From NCBI RefSeq assembly GCF_003952225.1, contig NZ_CP034437.1:3220501-3284500 (forward strand): a stretch of 64,000 bases of DNA, in the 5' to 3' direction. Source of the DNA: Paenibacillus albus. GTDB lineage: Bacteria; Bacillota; Bacilli; Paenibacillales; Paenibacillaceae. The position numbers and the translations under genes are program-made. The notes beneath the pieces were generated by a model that worked only from the letters and a program-made list of their open reading frames with translations, was not told the DNA's origin and made no database searches. This document shows, one piece after another, positions 25,043-33,744 of the stretch (position 1 is its first letter; every line of letters begins with the position of its first letter).

Positions 25043-28000
25043 ATGAAACGATTCATAGAAGCAGTGATGCAGCGTTCAACTATTATTCTCATTTGTGTGG
25101 TACTAATTTTGGCATTCGGCGCTGTCTCGGCCATGCAGATGCAGCGCGATTATTTGCCAGGTATCAATAATACAACGATGATGGTGTCTTTGCGCGCTTC
25201 GTCGTATCAAGCCGATCAGGTGAAGAGAGACATTACAGCACCGCTGGAGGATGCCATCCGCAAGACGAACGGCATTGTCAATCTCGAGACAACCTCGTAT
25301 GACGGCGGCGTGCTCATGAATATTTACTATCCGATGGACTACGACATGAACAAAGCAGAGAACGACCTGAAGCAAGCGCTGGGCGATGCCGCACTGCCAG
25401 ATGGGTTGAACAAGCCTGCAGTAACGCGCCTAACGTCGAGCACGTTCCCTATCTTGAGTTACAGTTTAACCGCGGATACGAACAAAGTAGACGATCTGAC
25501 GTTACAATCTGCAGTTCAAACAGATATTGTCAAACAGCTGAAATCCGTTCCAGGCGTATCTGACGTGCAAACCGTTGGCGGCGCGAGCCGCGGTTATGTC
25601 GTCGTGCTGCGCATGAAGGATCTCGTCGCCAATAACCTGACTCTGGATGATTTCAATAAGTCCATCACGGCAGAAGTTCCGAGCCTGACTGGCAATATAG
25701 CGAATGTGAAGGCGTCATTCCCGATTCGAGTGGAGGGCTGGGAGCTTACGGAAGCGCAGCTGAACCAACTGGCGATCAAGAACAAGGATGGCGTTAATGT
25801 TGCTTTGTCGGACGTTGCCTCCGTGCACCAATCGTTGACCGATGTGAAGACAGTATCGAGAGCTAATGGCAAAGCGAGCGTTATGATTAATGTCATCAAG
25901 ACGCCGTCGGCTACCATTACGGATGTAGCGAAACAGGTAAAAGCCCGAGTAGCGGACATTCCGGATGTGAAGAACGGAGACGTTAACATGAATCTGCTCA
26001 CAGACCGCGCACAGGATCTGAACAGCTCGTTGATGGGGCTCGTCCGTGAAGGCTTGCTCGGCTGCGTATTCTCGATGCTATGCGTGCTATTCTTCTTCCG
26101 CAATGTGCGTTCTACGCTGCTGATCGCGGTCACTTTGCCGATCTCGCTGCTTGCTACGACGGCTGTGCTGAAGTCGATGGGCGTGACGCTGAACATTTTG
26201 ACCATATCCGGATTGATCGTTGCGATGGGCCGCATCGTCGATGATGCAATCGTAATTCTCGATAATATGTACCGTCGCGTGCAAGAAAATAAGGACAAGC
26301 CGATCCTGCACGTTCTATCATCATCCGTTGTCGAGATGCTGCCAGCGATCTTCGCGTCGACAGCAACGACTGTGGCGGTATATGTGCCGATCGCGCTTGT
26401 TGGCGGGATTATCGGCGCTTCCTATTCTGGCTTCGCTTGGTCCGTCGTTATTGCACTCGCGGTTTCGTTCCTCGTGGCGATGCTCGTCATCCCTGCATTC
26501 GCATTCATGGGCTGGAAGCAGCCGAAAGCCGAAGCGGTCACGATTGAGCCGCTCATGAAGCCGCTGCTTCAAGCCGCTCTGAAGCATAAGAAGACTGTCG
26601 TAAGCATTTCAGCGGTGCTGTTCGCAGCTGCTGCGCTGTTTGGTTCGCAGCTTTCGTTCAGCCTGCTGCCTAGCACGGCAAGTGGTCAGGTGGCGATTCA
26701 AGTCGAGCTGCCAAAAGGAACGCCGCTGTCTGAAGTGGACAAGGAAGTGAAGCAAGTAGAGGACGTGCTGCACAATCATGCAGACATCGCATCGTATACA
26801 GCGACCTTCGGCTCTACCTTCACGCCAACGGCAGATGACGTGTTCGACCAAGGCGGCGGATTCATCCAGCAGCCGAATGTCGCGAATCTATCTGTGCAAT
26901 TGAAGAATAAGAAGGATGTCGACACGATCATTCCGGCTTTGCAAGCTGATTTGAATCAAGTCGCGAACGGGTCCGCGATTACGGTCACCAACCAGAACAT
27001 TGCAGGCGATGATTCGACGATTAATATTATGCTGACAGGCGCGGATCAAGGGACGTTAGAGCAAACCGCTCAGCAAGTGCGCCTGAGAATGACTTCGATT
27101 CAAGGGCTAAATGTAGCCGGCGCAACGGATCTAACAAACGGTATTCCGAAGTTTGCGATCACGATAAATAAAGATAAAGTTCTTGCTGCTGGCGTGAATC
27201 CGGACGAGATCAATAAGCTGATCACTCGTTATACGTCAAAAGCAAAAGATTTCGATATTCCTACATCGACAGGGAACGGTACGATTCCGGTCGACGTATA
27301 TATCGATTCGGTCAAAGCTGGTGCTGGAACCGAAAACGCGGTTCCGGTCTATACACCTGAGCAAGTGCTGGCTTCGATGGCAGCAGAGACTGTAACCGGA
27401 AGCGGCGGCAAGACGTACACGCTTGATCAATTCGCAGCCATTCAGAAGAGCAATACGCTTGCTTCCATTCAAGAGCATGATGGTCAACCATTCTCTGTGG
27501 TACAAGTCAAGATCACGTCGAACGATCTCAGCAAGGTGTCCAAAGAAGTTAATCAGACGTTAAGCAGCATGAAGCTTCCGAGCGGCGTCTCGTATTCACT
27601 TGGCGGAATTACGCAGCAGGTGAAGCAGATGATCATTGAAATTTCCATTGCGGTGATCGTATCCATTCTGCTCGTACTGCTCATTACCAGTATCGTATTC
27701 AAAGGCTGGAAAGCGCCGCTTGCCGTCTTACTCAGCATCCCGCTAGCCTTAACGGGGATCGTGCTTGCTCTCTACGCCATTCATGGACAATGGAACTTGG
27801 CTGCATTTATCGGGGTATTGATGCTGACCGGTATTGTCGTCACCAATGGGATTGTTCTTATTGATAAGATTGAGCGAAACCGTAAAGAAGGCATGGGGCT
27901 CCGAGAAGCAGTGATGCAAGGCAGCCTGTCGCGAATTCGCCCGATCTTCATGACCGCGGGCACGACGGTATTGACATTGATTCCACTGGCCCTCTCGGGC

Positions 28001-28159
28001 AGCGCAGATACCGTCATTTCGCAAGTGCTGGGCATTGTCGTCATTGGCGGGATGATTACATCTACATTGAACAGCTTTGTTGTGATCCCGATCATCTATG
28101 AATGGATGCAGGGAAAAGCTGCTCGCGAAGTGTCTCTTACATTCGAGGCTCAAGGATGA
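25043..28159 (+). CDS. swrC: RND-family efflux permease, SwrC/AcrB type
   Basis: A 1038-residue RND transporter with the twofold repeat typical of the family: one N-terminal membrane segment, a large extracytoplasmic loop, five more segments, then the same again. Seen are QRDYLPGINNTT, the central GRIVDDAIVILDN block carrying the proton-relay acidic pair, and IVVTNGIVLIDKIERN in the second half. In B. subtilis SwrC exports surfactin and supports swarming; the substrate here is unknown. The ATG follows GACAGGAGAGG. No adaptor protein is encoded nearby, as is common in Gram-positive RND systems. Confidence 0.9.
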   Translation: MKRFIEAVMQRSTIILICVVLILAFGAVSAMQMQRDYLPGINNTTMMVSLRASSYQADQVKRDITAPLEDAIRKTNGIVNLETTSYDGGVLMNIYYPMDYDMNKAENDLKQALGDAALPDGLNKPAVTRLTSSTFPILSYSLTADTNKVDDLTLQSAVQTDIVKQLKSVPGVSDVQTVGGASRGYVVVLRMKDLVANNLTLDDFNKSITAEVPSLTGNIANVKASFPIRVEGWELTEAQLNQLAIKNKDGVNVALSDVASVHQSLTDVKTVSRANGKASVMINVIKTPSATITDVAKQVKARVADIPDVKNGDVNMNLLTDRAQDLNSSLMGLVREGLLGCVFSMLCVLFFFRNVRSTLLIAVTLPISLLATTAVLKSMGVTLNILTISGLIVAMGRIVDDAIVILDNMYRRVQENKDKPILHVLSSSVVEMLPAIFASTATTVAVYVPIALVGGIIGASYSGFAWSVVIALAVSFLVAMLVIPAFAFMGWKQPKAEAVTIEPLMKPLLQAALKHKKTVVSISAVLFAAAALFGSQLSFSLLPSTASGQVAIQVELPKGTPLSEVDKEVKQVEDVLHNHADIASYTATFGSTFTPTADDVFDQGGGFIQQPNVANLSVQLKNKKDVDTIIPALQADLNQVANGSAITVTNQNIAGDDSTINIMLTGADQGTLEQTAQQVRLRMTSIQGLNVAGATDLTNGIPKFAITINKDKVLAAGVNPDEINKLITRYTSKAKDFDIPTSTGNGTIPVDVYIDSVKAGAGTENAVPVYTPEQVLASMAAETVTGSGGKTYTLDQFAAIQKSNTLASIQEHDGQPFSVVQVKITSNDLSKVSKEVNQTLSSMKLPSGVSYSLGGITQQVKQMIIEISIAVIVSILLVLLITSIVFKGWKAPLAVLLSIPLALTGIVLALYAIHGQWNLAAFIGVLMLTGIVVTNGIVLIDKIERNRKEGMGLREAVMQGSLSRIRPIFMTAGTTVLTLIPLALSGSADTVISQVLGIVVIGGMITSTLNSFVVIPIIYEWMQGKAAREVSLTFEAQG

Positions 28160-28204
28160 TCGTACTATTTTAGGCAAAAGCTAGTTCGAGAAGGGGAGTT
28201 TACG

Positions 28205-29500
28205 ATGGGAAATTTGACAGCCTGGCTCGAACATTATGGTTATGGAATCATCTTTCTGTCTTTATTTCTAGAGATGCTCGCTCTACCTCTTCCCGGCGAA
28301 ATGATGATGAGTTATGCGGGATTGTTCGTCTACGAAGGCAAGCTGAGCTGGCTGCTGAGCATCGTATCGGCATCTGCAGGCGTAACGGGTGGAGTGACGC
28401 TCTCCTACTGGATCGGCTATAGGCTTGGCAAACCATTCGTCGCTAAATATGGGCATCGCGTTCATCTTGGCGAGGCGCAGCTGGCCCGATTGACCGTATG
28501 GTTTGAGAAATATGGCGATAAGCTCTTGTTTATCGCTTATTTCATCCCTGGAGTCCGCCATATTACAGGCTACTTCTGCGGAGTAACCCGAATGCCATTC
28601 CGGCGTTATGCGCTCTACGCGTATAGCGGCGCGATCTTCTGGGTCGGCTTGTTCATCTCCCTCGGTAAGGTGCTCGGTCCGAAGTGGGAGACTTACCACA
28701 CGACGGTCAATCATTACATGATTCTATTTGGCATCGCTTCGGGCTTGCTTGCTGTCGCGCTGTATCTCTATAGGAAATATAAATCGACTGTGCAGGCGGC
28801 GCTTATGCATGTGCTGACTAGAGGAGTAAGCCATTTTCATTCCTATGGCAAAGTCAGATTTCTGCTTCTCGGCGCATTTCTGCTCCTTATTCTGTTTGTT
28901 TCCTTGATGCTGGGCATGATTCAAGACTTTCTTGGCCATGAATTCAGTCAATTTGATGAAATAACATCCTATGTTGTGCTTACGGCGTTCGGCTCGCAGT
29001 GGCATGACCAAATGGAACTGTTCGCGAAGCTGGGAACAATCACCCTATATGGGCCGCTTATTACACTTACCGCGGTATGGATCTTATTCAAGGGTCGGAA
29101 CCGGGGATTAGAGCTTGTATTTCTGCTTTGGGTAGTCGTTGGAGGAGAAGTGCTCGATGAGGGCTTGAAGATGATTTTTCATCGTATTGGTCCTGTCGCC
29201 GAAGGCGTGACGTTCATCAATACGTCTCCGAGCAAAGAGACGCTTACTTCCATCGTCGTCTGCGGCTTTTCAGCCTTTCTGCTCCTTCGGCATTATCGTA
29301 GCTATGCAGCACATCTCCTTCTACCAGCAGTCGTCATCGCGCTCTGTTTGATGATCGGCATCAGCCGGATTTACTTTCAAGTTGCATTTCCAAGCGACGT
29401 CGCGGCGGGTTATATATTTGGTGGCGTTTGGGTCAGTATGAACGTCATTTTACTCGAGGTGCTGAGAAAGCTGGAGCAGCATAACGCTCGCTCCGCTTGA
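28205..29500 (+). CDS. DedA-PAP2 fusion membrane protein with degenerate PAP2 domain
   Basis: A 431-residue fusion. Residues 1 to about 195 are DedA/SNARE-associated (LPLPGEMMM; FIPGVRHITGYFCGVTRM), a family linked to flipping of lipid carriers. Residues about 210-425 follow the PAP2 phosphatase fold, but its motifs are broken: KMIFHRIGP (from 322) for Kx6RP, SPSKE (341-345) for PSGH with Glu at the His position, and SRIYFQVAFPSD (from 387) with Ala394 where the catalytic His should be. The C-terminal half is therefore probably not a phosphatase. The ATG follows AAGGGGAG. It lies 45 bp after the RND gene and may be co-transcribed with it. Confidence 0.85.
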   Translation: MGNLTAWLEHYGYGIIFLSLFLEMLALPLPGEMMMSYAGLFVYEGKLSWLLSIVSASAGVTGGVTLSYWIGYRLGKPFVAKYGHRVHLGEAQLARLTVWFEKYGDKLLFIAYFIPGVRHITGYFCGVTRMPFRRYALYAYSGAIFWVGLFISLGKVLGPKWETYHTTVNHYMILFGIASGLLAVALYLYRKYKSTVQAALMHVLTRGVSHFHSYGKVRFLLLGAFLLLILFVSLMLGMIQDFLGHEFSQFDEITSYVVLTAFGSQWHDQMELFAKLGTITLYGPLITLTAVWILFKGRNRGLELVFLLWVVVGGEVLDEGLKMIFHRIGPVAEGVTFINTSPSKETLTSIVVCGFSAFLLLRHYRSYAAHLLLPAVVIALCLMIGISRIYFQVAFPSDVAAGYIFGGVWVSMNVILLEVLRKLEQHNARSA

Positions 29501-29559
29501 CGAATGGTTGGCAGAGCGAGCTTCGCGTTTGCGCGTTTCAATAGGAGTTGAGTACACAA

Positions 29560-30096
29560 TTGGCGGACGAGGAACTGCGGGAGACCATCCACCTGGCCAG
29601 GCAAGGCGATCAAGATGCGTTTGCTGCATTGATTACGCGTTATAAAGGCCATGTCTATCGGTATGCGTACGGGATGCTTGGTGACCGAATGGATGCGGAG
29701 GACGCGGCCCAAGAAGCATTTATTAAAGCGTACTATGCGCTGGCAAAGTTAGATAACGAGTATGCGTTCACATCATGGATGAACCGAATTATTGCGAATA
29801 TTTGCAAGGATCGGCTGAAGAAACGAGCCATTAAGAATGAGCATGAATCGGCAGAAGAGCCCAACGAAGAAACGACGGCAGATCTGCATGCGCCAGACGC
29901 GGCAAAGCAATTGTCGCTAGAGGAAGGTTTGAGCCGATTGAGCGCGGAGCATCGCGAAATTCTCGTGCTCCACGAAATTCAAGGCTACAGTTACGAAGAA
30001 ATTGCAGCTAGAATTGAAGTGCCGGTTGGGACTGTGAAATCTCGGCTATTTGCAGCGAGAATGAATTTACGCAATGAATTACGGAGGGAGGACTAG
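29560..30096 (+). CDS. ECF-type RNA polymerase sigma factor (SigW-like)
   Basis: A 178-residue sigma-70 ECF factor with region 2 (YAYGMLGDRMDAEDAAQEAFIK) and region 4 (LVLHEIQGYSYEEIAARIEVPVGTVKSRLFAAR). TTG 29560 is preferred because AGGAG (29543-29547) is 12 bp upstream; the TTG at 29548 abuts that site. The anti-sigma gene starts 1 bp after its stop, indicating a classic sigma/anti-sigma unit. No clear ECF-type autoregulated promoter was seen in the short upstream gap, so part of its transcription may come from the DedA gene. Confidence 0.9.
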   Translation: MADEELRETIHLARQGDQDAFAALITRYKGHVYRYAYGMLGDRMDAEDAAQEAFIKAYYALAKLDNEYAFTSWMNRIIANICKDRLKKRAIKNEHESAEEPNEETTADLHAPDAAKQLSLEEGLSRLSAEHREILVLHEIQGYSYEEIAARIEVPVGTVKSRLFAARMNLRNELRRED

Positions 30097-30097
30097 C

Positions 30098-30583
30098 ATG
30101 AGCAATCATCCGGAGGAACAATTATCGGCCTACCTTGACGATGAGTTGGGGGATGAAGATAGGCAGCTGGTTGAGAAGCATCTGGAGTCGTGTGAGACTT
30201 GTCGGGCGATCATGGAGGATTTGTTTACCATGAAGCAGCAATTCGGCGAGGTGTTTGCCTTGGTAGATGCGCCGGAGAATTTGGAGAATCGCGTGCTGCA
30301 TGCACTTCGGCAGGAGCAATCGCAGAAGAAGCATCTGCGCGATTGGGCGGCTGCCATTGTAATCGGATTGATTCCGTTAATAGTTCTTTACTTTATCGCT
30401 GGGCCAGTCGCGCTCAAGCTCATCCATGGATGCTACAAATTAATGGTGACACTGCTTTATGCGGCTTCACATTTCATTCTTAGCGTGCCGACTTTATCTG
30501 TTACTACGATTCTGCTCGCTGTGATCATCCTCGCCACCTCCAGTTATTCATTAAAACGGCTGCTTCAAACGAATGCCGGTTGA
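30098..30583 (+). CDS. Zinc-finger anti-sigma factor
   Basis: A 161-residue ZAS-type anti-sigma factor. The N-terminal domain has H-x3-C-x2-C (KHLESCETCR) and there are two hydrophobic segments (about 85-110 and 125-155). It should hold the sigma factor encoded just upstream at the membrane until a surface stress triggers release. The ATG at 30098 follows GGAGGGAGG. Two membrane segments are more than the single one of RsiW. Confidence 0.88.
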   Translation: MSNHPEEQLSAYLDDELGDEDRQLVEKHLESCETCRAIMEDLFTMKQQFGEVFALVDAPENLENRVLHALRQEQSQKKHLRDWAAAIVIGLIPLIVLYFIAGPVALKLIHGCYKLMVTLLYAASHFILSVPTLSVTTILLAVIILATSSYSLKRLLQTNAG

Positions 30584-30597
30584 AAGGTTTGAACGGA

Positions 30598-31425
30598 ATG
30601 AGAAAATTGATTTACGCTCTCAGCTTGGTTATGCTCATGATGTTCGTGATGCCAAGCATGGCATCAGCAGCAAGTCTATTCGAGCATCATAATACGACCG
30701 TGCCCCAAGGGCAGACCGTTGACGACGTCTATGTCATCGGAGGCGATGCTGACGTCGGGGGACATGTCACCGGCATCATTGTCGTTATTAACGGTACGCT
30801 CCATCTTGCCAGCACAGCGAAAGTCGATGGTGTAGTCGTCGTGATCGGCGGAGAAGTCCACCAGGATTCCGGGGCAGTCCTAGGTGACGACATTTACACG
30901 ATTACGCTGGATGACGCAACTCAGAACAGCTTGCTTCTCGGAGGTGGGCTTGTCCTTAGCTTCTGGGTGCTCCAGCTTGCAGGCACTCTGCTCATGATAC
31001 TCATCCCGGTTGCGATCCGGCTGCTGGGTAAGCAGAGAATTGTCCGGTTCACGGAACGCTATCGGCAAGATGCGATGGGGAGGATTCTGTATACAGGCTT
31101 CTTCAGCGGCTTATTGCTTACTGCCATCAGTGCGCTGCTGCTTGTTACCGTAATTGGCATCCCATTCTTGGCGCTGATTCTCCTCGCGATCATTGCCGCG
31201 ATGGCGATGGGGATAACGGTGGTTAGCTATCGCATTGGAGATTGCATAAAAGGCTCGGAACATATGGCCGATTGGCTAAAGGTTCTCATCGGCGCAAGCG
31301 TGTTGGCCGCATTTACAGCCATTCCTCTGCTTGGCTGGATCGTATTCGTTATGGTCATGCTGTTGTCGCTAGGCATCTGCACACAGTGGCTTGCGGGAAT
31401 GCGTAGGAGAAAAAAGATAAAATGA
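30598..31425 (+). CDS. Exported polymer-forming-like domain plus membrane domain protein
   Basis: A 275-residue protein: signal peptide (MRKLIYALSLVMLMMFVMPSMASA), then a short beta-rich region (VYVIGGDADVGGHVTGIIVVINGTL, VVVVIGGEVHQDSGAVLG) resembling the repeats of bactofilin/polymer-forming proteins, then four to five membrane segments. It is the third gene of the sigma/anti-sigma operon and is probably a target or sensory accessory of that regulon (inference). ATG 30598 follows AAAGG. A terminator follows. Confidence 0.65.
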   Translation: MRKLIYALSLVMLMMFVMPSMASAASLFEHHNTTVPQGQTVDDVYVIGGDADVGGHVTGIIVVINGTLHLASTAKVDGVVVVIGGEVHQDSGAVLGDDIYTITLDDATQNSLLLGGGLVLSFWVLQLAGTLLMILIPVAIRLLGKQRIVRFTERYRQDAMGRILYTGFFSGLLLTAISALLLVTVIGIPFLALILLAIIAAMAMGITVVSYRIGDCIKGSEHMADWLKVLIGASVLAAFTAIPLLGWIVFVMVMLLSLGICTQWLAGMRRRKKIK

Positions 31426-31439
31426 ACGGAATAACATTA

Positions 31440-31487
31440 AAAAGGGGCATCTCAATGCTGTTAAGCATTAGGGGACAGCCCCCTTTT
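31440..31487 (+). terminator. Compound terminator of the ECF operon
   Basis: Outer stem AAAAGGGGC/GCCCCCTTTT with an inner hairpin AATGC/GCATT, ending in TTTT. Confidence 0.75.
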
Positions 31488-31630
31488 GCATGACAAATCA
31501 ATTTCGATCAGAAACATTTACACGACCATTAATTGGTATTAGTATAAATATAATTTTATAGCTGGTTTGGAAAACCTTATAGAGATCAACTTAAGCATCT
31601 ACTGCACCCTGGAAAGGAAGTTAACGCGCT

Positions 31631-33649
31631 TTGGAATTATTTCATGCGGTCTTACTCATGCTGCTCATGATCGGGTTCTCCCATGTCATCAGCCGGTTTA
31701 TTCCAGCAATCCCTTCACCTCTGATTCTAATCGCGCTTGGGGCGGTCGTTGCGCTGCTGCCCTCGGGCGTTCATCTGGAGATGGAGCCGGAGCTCTTCTT
31801 TATTCTATTTATCGCGCCACTGCTCTATAATGATGGCAAGCATACGCCTCGCAGAGAGCTGTGGCGGCTGCGCGCGCCGATTCTGCTTCTTGCGGTCGGG
31901 CTTGTGTTTGTGACGGTGCTTGTCGCAGGCTACGCGATTCACTGGCTCATCCCAACGATTCCGCTTCCTGCGGCGTTCGGGCTTGCGGCTATTCTGTCGC
32001 CGACTGACGCTGTCGCTGTAGGCGCGTTAGCGAAGCGAATCCATATGCCGGAGACGCTGCTTCGATTGCTCGAAGGCGAGTCGCTCATGAACGACGCTTC
32101 GGGACTTGTCGCGTTCAACTTTGCGATTGCCGCAACGGTAACAGGCGTTTTCTCCATGACGCATGCCATCTTTAGCTTCCTCGTCATTGCCATTGGAGGC
32201 TTGCTGGTAGGATCCATTGTCGCGCTGCTCATCGTATGGTTTGGCGTCATGCTGCGAAGAGGCGGACTTGAAGACGTTACCCTACATATGCTGATTCAGA
32301 TTTTGACGCCTTTCCTGCTCTATCTGATCGCAGAGGAGATCGGTGTCTCCGGCATCCTGGCAGCGGTGGCAGGCGGACTCGTTCATGCAATTGAAAGGGA
32401 CCGGGTCGATTCCTCCATGCTTCGTCTGAACATCGTCTCGAATAATACGTGGTCGGTGCTTCTATATGTGCTGAATGGGCTCGTCTTCCTCTTGCTTGGC
32501 TTGCAAATTCCGCATGTGACAAGCGTAGTGCTTCGCAATGCATCAATCAACAATACACAAGTGTTCATATACGCAGCTCTGATCTTCCTACTGCTCGTCG
32601 TGCTGCGTTTCGTCTGGACTTTTATATTCACACGCAATCAGCGGATGTTCGGAGTCGAGCAGAAGCAAGGGCAGGAAATGCCGGATTACAAAATGCTGCT
32701 GCTTACATCGCTTGGCGGTGTCCGCGGCGCCGTGACGTTGGCCGGTGCTTTCTCGATTCCATATGTGCTTCGAAGCGGGGAGGCATTCCCGGAGCGTGAC
32801 ATGATGATTTTCATAGCAGCCATTGTGATCTTGATTTCTTTGGTCGTTTCAAGTGCATTGCTGCCACTGCTTGCGAAGAGGAAGGAAGCGCCGGCCGAGC
32901 AGAATTGGCTCGAGCAGCAAGCTCGGATACGCGTGCTTCAAGCAGCTATAGAAGTGCTGAAGACAGAGCAGAAACCAGAGAATGAAGCAGCAGCAATCTC
33001 CGTCATGACCGATTACCAGAAGTGGGTGCAAGAAGAATCGTATCTCTCGAATACGTACGACTCGGGACAGCCAAGGTGCCGAGATACAGAATTAGAGCTG
33101 CGCTTAACGGCAATTGCAGCGGAACGAAGATGTATCGAGAAGATGGTCGCGAACGGCAGCGCCGACGCGGAGCATGCGGCAAAGGTCACGGAGCTGCTCG
33201 ATCAGATGGAGCTTGTGCTAACGAAGCGTTCTCGCATCGGGCGAGTGATTATTAAGATGTTTATGAAGAAGCTGTTCATCCGGGATCGTAAGAAAATCAT
33301 GAATCATTATGAGGCCCGGGAAGCGATGAAAGGGCTCAAAATCTGTATGTGCCAATCGGCGATAGCCGAGTTAGGCGAGCAGAAACGACCAGAGATCGAG
33401 ACGGAAACCAACTATGTCATTTCGCAATACAAGCAGATGCTCGGACGGTTGTCTCTATTGCAGGGATCTCGTGCTTCTGAGGATTTGGAGCAGAACGATA
33501 TGAAGAAAGAGATGTACTGGGTAGCCATTCAAGCGGAGCGTGATATGGTCCAAACGTTGTATGAAAGCGGAGAGATTACCCGTGAGCTCGCCAGTGGTCT
33601 GAGAGGGACGATTCGCGATCGTGAAACGGCGATATCCGAAATTATGTAG
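31631..33649 (+). CDS. nhaK: Na+/H+ antiporter, CPA1 family (NhaK/YvgP-like)
   Basis: A 672-residue antiporter. About twelve membrane segments (residues 1-420) include SPTDAVAVGALAKR and EGESLMNDASGLVAFN, the CPA1 ion-binding motifs. Residues about 425-672 form a long helical cytoplasmic tail, as in NhaK/YvgP. It exchanges Na+ or K+ for H+ across the membrane. The start is TTG 31631, 10 bp after GGAAAGGAAG. Confidence 0.88.
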   Translation: MELFHAVLLMLLMIGFSHVISRFIPAIPSPLILIALGAVVALLPSGVHLEMEPELFFILFIAPLLYNDGKHTPRRELWRLRAPILLLAVGLVFVTVLVAGYAIHWLIPTIPLPAAFGLAAILSPTDAVAVGALAKRIHMPETLLRLLEGESLMNDASGLVAFNFAIAATVTGVFSMTHAIFSFLVIAIGGLLVGSIVALLIVWFGVMLRRGGLEDVTLHMLIQILTPFLLYLIAEEIGVSGILAAVAGGLVHAIERDRVDSSMLRLNIVSNNTWSVLLYVLNGLVFLLLGLQIPHVTSVVLRNASINNTQVFIYAALIFLLLVVLRFVWTFIFTRNQRMFGVEQKQGQEMPDYKMLLLTSLGGVRGAVTLAGAFSIPYVLRSGEAFPERDMMIFIAAIVILISLVVSSALLPLLAKRKEAPAEQNWLEQQARIRVLQAAIEVLKTEQKPENEAAAISVMTDYQKWVQEESYLSNTYDSGQPRCRDTELELRLTAIAAERRCIEKMVANGSADAEHAAKVTELLDQMELVLTKRSRIGRVIIKMFMKKLFIRDRKKIMNHYEAREAMKGLKICMCQSAIAELGEQKRPEIETETNYVISQYKQMLGRLSLLQGSRASEDLEQNDMKKEMYWVAIQAERDMVQTLYESGEITRELASGLRGTIRDRETAISEIM

Positions 33650-33677
33650 CATATTGATGTGTATGATTTAGCAGCTA

Positions 33678-33708
33678 TTGACTTGGAGTTAACTCCAGCC
33701 ATTATGCT
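33678..33708 (+). promoter_or_regulatory. MerR-type promoter of the MATE gene
   Basis: TTGACT (33678-33683) and TATGCT (33703-33708) are separated by 19 bp, and the spacer holds a perfect palindrome TGGAGTTAACTCCA (33684-33697). An over-long spacer with a central dyad is the hallmark of promoters activated by MerR-family proteins, and this dyad resembles the AdhR/NmlR-type box. Confidence 0.65.
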
Positions 33709-33744
33709 CAGGATCTAAACGACAAAGGATCTGGGGAAAATACA

